Assembly (NCBI GenBank): GCA_017591395.1
Contig: WEDG01000272.1
Location: 1-64,000 of the forward strand
Origin: Schistocephalus solidus
Taxonomy: Eukaryota; Platyhelminthes; Cestoda; Diphyllobothriidea; Diphyllobothriidae
Direction: 5' to 3'
Length of the DNA stretch: 64,000 bases
Of this stretch, positions 56,760 through 64,000 are shown piece by piece (position 1 is the stretch's first letter; every line of letters starts with the position of its first letter). The position numbers and the translations under genes were made by a program. Below the pieces are notes generated by a model. That model was not told where the DNA came from, did no database searches, and was given only the letters and a program-made list of their open reading frames with translations.

Positions 56760-57300
56760 ATATGTGGGGCCCTTATTTTGAGATGTGCCTGGCCATTGGT
56801 GCTTCGAGACCAGTTCTACTATTAATTGTCGCATTTTCATTCGCTCGTTCAGCCCGTATTCCGTTTGAAAAAATCTTTGGAATGTGGACCCCGTAGGGTT
56901 GATTTTCTCTGTAGCAGGAGCTGTGCCTGTGCTTTGTTCTCAAAGATGATTTTAGGAGGTCTTGGTAGAGGATTTGAATTGGGTGTTGACAGAGCCGTCC
57001 CTTATCTATATGCCTTGAGAATGTGGATGGACTCGTTGTCCGTTAGCAGTGTTTTTGCATACAATTTAAGGAGTTCCAAGTCATGTTTTACTCGCTCCGT
57101 CGGAATTATTGACGCTGACTCTGGGACCCCCTTTATGATAACATTATGTTTTCGACTCAATCGAGTGCCCGTTTGCAATTAAGGTGTTTCAACTGAGTGA
57201 GTACTTGTAACCAGTTCACTTGGCCCGATAAGTCCAGGTGAACCGGCAGGCTGGAGCCAAATCTCTGCACGATTTGGTCTTCTTAGACCTTTTTCTCTTT
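56760..57300 (-). pseudogene. LINE ORF1 with RRM-like domain remnant
   Basis: Minus-strand translation gives LSRKHNVIIKGVPESASIIP, then VKHDLELLKLYAKTLL, then RPPKIIFENKAQAQLLLQRK and STLRGPHSKDFFKR. This is the RRM-type RNA-binding pattern of LINE ORF1 proteins ('R..NVVI.GVPE', 'P.PlKv.f.....a..lL', 'R......F..rD'). One stop (TAA after the AYR segment) and a frameshift at the end break it. It lies directly upstream of the CR1 RT fragment in the same orientation, so both may be remnants of one element with its middle deleted. Confidence 0.65.
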
Positions 57301-57312
57301 GGATTTACAAAC

Positions 57313-57976
57313 TCACCAACCTCTTACATCGCATGCTGGCGCAACTTCCAGCTGCGATGTAGCGCTATGTTGTAAAGCCAGATTATTGCTAATGCTGCCT
57401 GAGCTTAGCGATGGTGTGGAGCAAGGACTAGATGGGACACCCTTTCGAACTAGAGAAACTTCCTCTTGTTTACTGGGTTCGGTAAAAGCGATGGCTTTTA
57501 TGCGAGTATTAGGTAAGCTTGAAGAGGCTATCCATGCATACGAATTTTGTTTTGCGGTAGGTTTTTTCGTACAGGAGCTTTTTAAACAGGTGTGCAAGAA
57601 ATAGATTTTTTTCAGTTTTATATTTCTTGCCTTAGATTGTCTTCCTCCTACTCCATCCCTAAGAATTTCTGTAGAAGGCTGAAACAGCCCATACCAGTTT
57701 CATCTTGGCAAGCTTCATTAACTGAGCTTACTAGACTTTTGCCCGTTTAGCGGGAGGTAAACAATTAGTAGAATAATGATAGTTGCAACTACTCGCTGCT
57801 TGTCTATTAATTCGCTGACCAAAATCCCCTATCAATATGACCGGATGGTAAGAGGCGTTGATAGACGTTCCTACGCGATTTTGCGGTGCATGTACTAAGC
57901 TAGGTCGTGGACCAATTTTTCGTGGCAATACATTTAAGGCACCTGCGTTTTGCATACTTGTTGAGATACAGAGCAA
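57313..57976 (-). other. Possible 5' continuation of the LINE ORF1 region
   Basis: Minus frames at 57597-57313 and 57976-57731 are Ser/Pro/Lys-rich and unrecognised. Their position upstream of the RRM-like remnant suggests N-terminal ORF1 or 5' untranslated sequence. The plus frame at 57299-57604 overlaps and is equally unconvincing. Confidence 0.35.
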
Positions 57977-57979
57977 ATG

Positions 57980-60900
57980 CCATTGCTGTTAGAATTGCCA
58001 CCAAATTAACAGAGATTCAATTAGGATATTCAACAATAAGAATATGAAAATATAAGGACTCAGCCTTTGGTTTGAGCCACTTCCGCGATTGAAAGCAGAT
58101 GCAGGGAGCACACAGCCGGCGTGAGTTTCAGAAATAAGCAAGGATCGAGGCTAGCAATTCCAGTTGAGATCAACCCTGGGGCAGGGAAGAATCCTCAGCA
58201 GTAGAATTTTTGTTTTTTTGCCTCAGAATCCTTACGTCTAAGTCGCAATTTACGAACTCAGGGGAATATATAGACAATTCTTTAATAATTTCCCAGCACC
58301 GTGGCTTCTAAACTGAGGTAGACTAAAAACTCGTAGGCTCGAAGGACTTGAAATTCGAAACCAATTTCAAACGACGTGCCATTTATATGGGTCGTTCTCA
58401 GCTAAATTACATTCAGTCACCGGCCGTAGCTCGTCCGAACGTATGGCAGTTAAAAGGTAAAATGAAAACTAATTTTTCCAAATTAAAATAATGTCAGATT
58501 CCCTGCAGTTTAAGGCTAAGGCTTGAAAGGACGATAAAAGATGCCAGTTACGTAGCTCATTTTTTAAGGAGAAAAACTATCGATAAGTGGAGGAGAGATT
58601 AAACTTGACTGTTGAGATTAGCAACTCACTTGTCAAGTTATAAAGTCATCTTTTAACTATTGCAATGTACATGGCTCCTCTTTATACTACGCTTGCTTTT
58701 TAAGTTAAAAATAGGGTACACAAATGTTAATGCGTATTTTACTCAATAAATTCGATTTCGTTTAATCCAGCACCCCTGATTGTTAATCGGTTAGCTTTCA
58801 CTCTGCAAGATAATTGGATGGTTGGGATAACATAAGTAACAACACGCGAGTAGTGAGTGTCTTTCTATCCATGGATGATTTTTCAAACATCATTAGCAAA
58901 CACAATTATGTTCTGACAGATTTCCACGTTCCTCGGTATATTTAGCATTGAGACAAAGCTAGAGCACTATGACGAATATTGGCAGACGGTCAAGGTTTAT
59001 ATACTACTATCGGATCTGTAGATATTAATTTAATTTACTGCATAAAGTGTGGAAATCAGTCTTCGAGCATTTGTGTACCATTACCTTAATTTCGTGCCAG
59101 TTACAATTTCAGTTGTTGTTTTCCCAATTTTGGGGCGTCGGCAGCAATTTGCAGAGGCCTACTCTGTTGCTGCAGGAGTTTTGCTAACTATCGGTTCTTG
59201 GTTCAGAACATCGTGCACTACCTGTTTAGTTCCCCTGTCAGACTGAAACACCTGGATGATTGCCATTTTCTTTATTATCGCCGGATGATTATACCGAACG
59301 GTCTTATTCATTTTACTGAATTTAACCAGAAGTTTAGCCAGGTTGTGGACACCACGCTTCAGTGTGGAATTTAATTCCGATAGATTCCATCGGAGTTTCA
59401 CTGGGGAGTAGTTGGGCTAAAAAATACCTATCCATTAAAATTTAGACGATTGATTTTTCTGGATAAAATAAACAACATTTTGTTTTGCTTTTTATCTATT
59501 TTGAGAGATTACGCTCTTGTCGTACATGTGTAACATTCATCGATTTTCGTGCCCGCAGTATTTTTGAAACGTTTACTTCCATGTCTGGACGGAGTAGCTG
59601 CTTTATTTGGTCACTATATAAGTTAGGTGCTTTGCGATATGGTCGTTAGGCCTTACGGTAGGTGATTCAGGCATGTTTTGAATAACGATATATTGGTGGC
59701 ATTCCCGGTATTGTGTAACTTGACTTCCTGGATTTTTCTCTGTATGAGGACAACAAATCACAAGGTGTTTTCTGTCAACTCCAATCCACTCTTAGAAGGT
59801 CATATTTACTCTATTGACTACAATTTACTCATCCTTGATGACAGATTAGTAACAATATATTCGGCTGTATGCTCCTCATAATCCGCCAATTTTAAACTGG
59901 CTTTTATGAACCCAAGCATTTACTTAAGGTTCATCAACCACGTGTAGCCTTGCGAACCATGGCTCTGCTTACAAGAAGCATACGGGCTTAAGGTCAACCA
60001 ACTTATGCTGCAGTACTTTTGGCTCTGCCTGCCAAAGGTTTAAATAAGCAAAGTCTATTCCGCGTATTTAGAAGATCTTACAGGTGTGTTTCTAAGTCGA
60101 TCGGGTACGTGCAACGCAGATGTCCGAGACTAACAGTAGAGCGTTCTATACTTACAAGCAATTACACCAACCTTGTACTGATTTTCATCCTGTTATCTGA
60201 CCAGATATATTCCTTTGTTCATTAACTTAATAGTAATGAATATTACAACCGTATATTGTTAGGCTTTCAGATAATGCTTGTGAGTACGTATGCTCGGATA
60301 TAATGGGCTTGCGAGATGCCAGTGCAGTAATTTAGTAGCATGAGTCCATCGCTATTCTTGCTCATATTTTCCGGTTACGTTTTGCGTATGTGTTATACAA
60401 ATTAGGTAACTTGGATTTAAAATCAAAAAAACAGTTTCCGAGCGACCTCGCATAGCACGTCCAGTGAGTCGCGTTGACTGGAATACCTATAAGTATTTAC
60501 CTTAACACGGGGTGCACATTTTTTTAACCTTTTATTCTTATGTCCTAGGTCAATAAAATCGACGTAATCTGTTTAAACCCTACCTATTCCAACAACTGCA
60601 TTATTAATTACGGCGGGACGGAATGATTCTTCACCGTTGATCATGACTATAGTCATGTTTAGTCTGATCTGTCGTAAATGACCGTTTTTCCTTTTGGTCG
60701 GTCGCCGGTCCATTCCTCAGTAAATTTAAGCCACTTGATGCAACGGCTGCGTTAACCATAGACAGTCGAGTCAGGCATGTACTTAGGACCAGCTTTCAGC
60801 ATACCTACAGATAGCCACCTCAGCGTCATCACCAGCCAATGTCAGCTTTATTAAGTTAGAAGCCTGTAGAACTTTACCTTTTGGTTGGCGCGGTTCACCA

Positions 60901-61940
60901 TTCGTCCTTCTCTTTGAATATTCTATTGTTTGTTAGAACGCTATCTGGAAACGAATTCTGCTAGATGTAAAGCATGCAACATCTGCCACACACCACGCAG
61001 CGAATATCTTCTGATCCCTAAAATCGCCCTCCAAGTTCTTAAGAATGGGCTGCTTTCGGGCGTCCTTCGATTACTGAAAATTCTGTATTTGGCCGTCCCT
61101 GACCTCAGTTCCGTAGGTTTTGATGGCATCCATCTAGGTCACCACGTTACATACTTGCTAAGTAGCTGCCCAACCGGCACAGCGTCATAGACGTAGCGTA
61201 AACCGACAATACGCTGACAAAAATCCATGTCTTCGGGATGGTTTACCTCCCCGTCTTGTAGCACCCATCGGGCATGTAATTAAACAGTACTCTTGAAAGA
61301 ACACAGCCCTGGGACGGCGCAGGTGAGCTCAAAAATATGGCTCCTCGTTGTCAGGGTGTCAGCTAAACCCTATGGTCCATGGTGCTCATTGCCACACTCA
61401 ACTCAAAAGTGACACTTGCTGGTAATCAGCAGTTTGTAGCCTTTTTTCAATCGATGTGGCTATATGTGGTACAAACTAGACCTTTGTGGCCTGAAGACAT
61501 ATATAGTCTGAGTGTCTGTAGTCTTTATGTCCGAAGACCTCACAATATAATATTCATCCTGACTTGCACAGGCTGACTATCTAGAGAGTATACCATGATC
61601 TGCTGTGTCATTAATGTTATCCGATCCGAACCATTGGCATTCATTTGTCTGCTTTTCCTATTCTATCTCTTAATTATCTACCCTCATTCAAAGGCTTCGG
61701 TTTCGAACGTCTTGTTTATCAGAAAACTCATTCTTCACGTCTCCTAATCGAACACAGTCTGTTTTCTTAATTACTATAGTTGCTTATTTATCTGTTCTAT
61801 GAACAGCTGTCTAAAGGTGTTATCATCGCTTAAGATATCTGTAACTCGAATTTTGTCTAATAAACGTTTCAGCCCTCCCACCATTGCCTTGAGTCTTGGA
61901 CTTACACCGTTCTTAAACCCTTCTGGATCGTTTCTTAAAG
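57980..61940. other. About 4 kb without a recognisable gene
   Basis: Mixed composition sequence upstream of SFT2. Short frames (59159-59401 minus, 59678-59881 plus, 60930-61190 plus, 61379-61576 plus) have no domain I can assign. The promoter of SFT2 presumably lies in its last part. I see no strong TATA-like or initiator element worth naming. Confidence 0.45.
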
Positions 61941-61950
61941 AGCACCGAGT

Positions 61951-62694
61951 ATGCTGGGTTCATTCTTTAGTGACACGCCTTCCAGTCCTGCTGCTTCGAA
62001 GTCAAAATCTGGCGCTGTATCCTCCTCAGACTACTCCCTGCCGCCGATACTTGAGGGCTTTCTCAAAAAACCCTCTGTCGGCCGTTACCCGTCCCCTTCC
62101 TCGTCTGTTCTTATTCCCTCTTCTGACTCTTGCGATACTCCCAATTCCGAATCCCGCTTATCTTCGGGCGTCCAGTCTGTGCGTCGTTTTTTCTCCTTCG
62201 TTCCAGCCCCTGCTGACTCCTACGAACCAGAGATCTTCAGGTCCCTTTCACGGCGCCAGCGACTACTCTACTTTGTTGCATCTCTCCTCTGCGCCTCTCT
62301 CTTATTCTCCTTCTCTCTCATTTTCATTCCCCTACTCGCAACTCCCTCGGGCATGCGCAAGTTTGTCCTTATTTATGTGCTGGGCAACGTTGCTCTCCTT
62401 GTCAGTCTGGCCTTTGCCTACGGACCCTGCGGCTACCTCAAAAGTCTCCTCACGCCGCAGCGATTCCCCTCCACTGCTATCTACTGCTTCAGCCTATTCA
62501 TGGGTCTCTATGGTGTGCTGGTATGGCGCAGTGCCGCCTGTGCTGCCCTTGCTCTCATAACTCAGGTGGGGCTAGCTTTTTGGAATTTACGGCAGTTCGT
62601 CTACAGTGGTGGTAAGATTTTTTCATTTTTCAGCAAGGTATCGTCAGTGCCGATGCCAGGCATTTGGGAGTCTTCATCCACCCTGCCAGTTTAG
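61951..62694 (+). CDS. SFT2-family vesicle transport protein, 247 residues
   Basis: Four-helix membrane protein of the SFT2 family (yeast Sft2, animal SFT2D1-3), known to act in retrograde endosome-to-Golgi and Golgi vesicle traffic. Residues 1-95 are a Ser/Pro-rich cytosolic tail. The conserved core starts with FRSLSRRQRLLYFVASLL. Likely membrane helices are about 105-130, 137-158, 174-192 and 194-212. Family hallmarks visible are KFVLIYVLGNVALL (second helix), the FAYGPCGYLKSL loop, VWRSAACAALALI, and a SGGKIFSFF segment after the last helix. The ATG at 61951 is the first in frame: an in-frame TAA lies five codons upstream. The frame has no intron, unusual beside the multi-exon gene at 4.5 kb. 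It is longer than SFT2D1/2 (about 160) and closer to SFT2D3 in having an N-terminal extension. GC-richer coding sequence contrasts with its AT-rich flanks. Confidence 0.88.
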   Translation: MLGSFFSDTPSSPAASKSKSGAVSSSDYSLPPILEGFLKKPSVGRYPSPSSSVLIPSSDSCDTPNSESRLSSGVQSVRRFFSFVPAPADSYEPEIFRSLSRRQRLLYFVASLLCASLLFSFSLIFIPLLATPSGMRKFVLIYVLGNVALLVSLAFAYGPCGYLKSLLTPQRFPSTAIYCFSLFMGLYGVLVWRSAACAALALITQVGLAFWNLRQFVYSGGKIFSFFSKVSSVPMPGIWESSSTLPV

Positions 62695-62850
62695 GACTCT
62701 TTCTTCCTTGTTTTACTTTGATCTCATCAGAACTGCGATGAACCCTTCGCACTTGTGTTTTTTATAACGTGCCAATTACTTTTCACAATATTTTTTGATT
62801 TTTTTCCTCCCGAGATTGTATCTCAATAAAGTACAGTGATATACAGTAGG
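62695..62850 (+). terminator. SFT2 3' untranslated region with AATAAA poly(A) signal
   Basis: A canonical AATAAA lies at 62825-62830, about 130 bases past the stop codon, in T-rich sequence. This fits cleavage and polyadenylation some 15-25 bases further on. No other AATAAA lies between the stop and this site. Confidence 0.65.
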
Positions 62851-63400
62851 CGCCTTATTCTACTAACATTTTGGAAGTGTTGCTGTAATGCCCTTATCTT
62901 GCTCATTTATTGTTCCTAGTCAGGCCTAGATGATCCAAGTTTAGATCTTGGATAAAACCAGATGTCCTAACGTCTGGAACGCGGGTTTACACTTTGTTTG
63001 CTGCGATTGGAAATTTTAAAAGTTAAGTAGGGTTGGCGCCGCCGAGCTTACTTGATACCGGGATGAAATGCAAACGTTTAGTTTTATGTTATAGTTGGGA
63101 TATGGATTCCTCAAAAGCAGTCATCTGGTGACCGAAAAGTGTTTTTCAACATGATAAAGAAGGCTGGAATGTTTGTTTCTGGCCTGCTTGTCATCAACTG
63201 TCAGTCAAAACGGTACACAGGTGTGCCATTATGTTGTCGGGCTAGGTATGTCCTGGTTTTTGTTCATAATTAAGCTTGGCACGGCTTTGATCAGGCTTGA
63301 TCTTGCCGACCTCCACTATATCACTGATTCTGTCTCCATGCGTAACTATCCGCGGCAGCGGATCTGAACAGCTCAACCCATTCTTTTATTCAGCGATGGA
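62850..63400. other. No recognised gene downstream of SFT2
   Basis: Short frames only (for example 63173-63367 plus), none recognisable. Confidence 0.4.
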
Positions 63401-63890
63401 TGCCGAATATCAAACACCCACTTCCATTTGCTGACGCATCGTGTTAAGCCAGGCTTTGACTACCTCGACGCGTCCTAGTGGGTAGATGCACCGGATCGAG
63501 GGCGGGAATTCTAAACTCGTGAGCCACACTTTCCAATCCACCTAATTCATCCTTATTGAACGACACGGAACATCCTCTTTATGTTGCAGCAGATGCGGAC
63601 TAACTCAATTGAGACGACTTCTGTATACTTTACTCAAAGGATTCTTATCAAGTAGCGGTGGTCAGATACCTTCCGTTTTCGCTCATCTTCCGCGATCACA
63701 GCCCAACATTTACAACCATAGACATAAACTGACCGGCATAAACAGATATTCGTGGTGATGGAGATGTCGCGTCAGACTCAAACACTTTCTAAGGCTTTAG
63801 AAAACGCACTGAGCAGCATCGTTTCGGGAGAAAGTGTCATGCTTACTCTGTCCATTCGGCAGCAGCCTCGCCTCGAGATATTTGAAACTG
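63400..63890 (-). pseudogene. RTE-like LINE reverse transcriptase C-terminal remnant
   Basis: Minus-strand reading gives ISITTNICLCRSVYVYGCKC, then WAVIAEDERKRKVSDHRYL, matching the RTE pattern 'K..ly.s.v.s.lLYG.E.W' and 'D.rkl..FdhrclR.I' (63760-63650). Further on, an IRWIGK segment corresponds to 'LRWLGHV' (about 63540). Stops and frameshifts are frequent. Nothing more of the element is visible to the window end. Confidence 0.55.
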
Positions 63891-64000
63891 TCTATTTAAA
63901 TTTGATAGCCATTGATTTTGAGCTATGCCTTTTTCGGCTCAGGGATGTCGCTTGAAAACACTGGGTTTTCCAGCGTTTATGGACCAACCGACGGCTTTCA

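Noticed and set aside
56826..57182. 118-codon plus-strand frame
   Set aside because: The minus strand over the same bases reads as a LINE ORF1 RRM-like domain, so the plus frame is a shadow.
60930..61190. Frame with a short Cys-rich motif (ARCKACNICH), suggestive of a GIY-YIG or Penelope-type remnant
   Set aside because: Only one short motif, with no supporting catalytic residues around it. Likely chance.
61799..62560. 253-codon plus-strand frame overlapping SFT2
   Set aside because: It is another frame of the SFT2 gene. Its composition (Ser/Pro/Leu) is the shadow of the SFT2 coding sequence and it has no membrane-protein family signature.
62612..62640. Possible intron in SFT2 (gtaaga ... 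tttttcag)
   Set aside because: Only about 22-30 bases, too short to splice, and the frame through it matches the SGG-x-x-x-x-F segment expected after the last helix.
1..64000. CRISPR arrays, bacterial operons, ribosomal RNA or tRNA genes
   Set aside because: No regularly spaced short repeats with unique spacers, no ribosome-binding-site gene clusters, and no rRNA or tRNA recognised by eye. A tRNA scan was not possible here, so a single tRNA could have been missed.

Overview
This is a eukaryotic, AT-rich, repeat-dominated window. It looks like a parasitic flatworm, most probably a diphyllobothriidean tapeworm (the Schistocephalus / Spirometra / Dibothriocephalus group). The evidence is short GT-AG introns (71-107 nt), CR1-, Jockey- and RTE-like LINE relics, a LINE 3' end with C2H2 fingers of a type I associate with these worms, and an abundant GC-rich modular repeat I associate with their predicted proteins. 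The group assignment is inference from family resemblance, not from a search.

Layout. (1) 1-6260 and 11688-18070 are two direct copies of a segment of about 6 kb. Each carries a minus-strand three-exon gene for a small secreted protein: complete in the first copy (exons 5267-5192, 5104-4854, 4782-4531; 192 codons plus stop), broken by a stop codon and a 1-bp deletion in the second. (2) 6260-11690, the spacer, holds a decayed hAT transposon with a GTF2IRD2/ZBED-like transposase remnant and copies of the modular repeat. (3) 19600-28470 holds relics of one LINE family in both orientations. (4) 28470-41865 contains a large imperfect inverted repeat with arms of about 2-2.6 kb and a loop of about 8.8 kb. 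Two more members of the secreted-protein family lie in or at the arms (30304-30448 minus, 38790-39447 plus), both pseudogenes. The loop holds a tandem block of the modular repeat, a LINE 3' end with C2H2 fingers, and a small GC-rich ORF. (5) 42941-48622 is a degenerate Gypsy-type LTR retrotransposon on the minus strand with both LTRs. (6) 48752-57300 is an unbroken run of minus-strand LINE fragments. (7) 57300-61950 is largely featureless. (8) 61951-62694 is the one recognisable conserved cellular gene, an SFT2-family vesicle-transport membrane protein with a poly(A) signal 130 bases downstream. (9) The right edge holds an RTE-like reverse transcriptase remnant.

How it fits together. Only two genes look functional: SFT2 (Golgi/endosome traffic) and the secreted-protein gene at 4.5-5.3 kb. 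No operon-like or bacterial organisation is present. The most interesting content is the local expansion and decay of the secreted-protein family: four copies at two duplication structures, one apparently intact. Its splice phases are preserved between distant members. I do not recognise the protein family.
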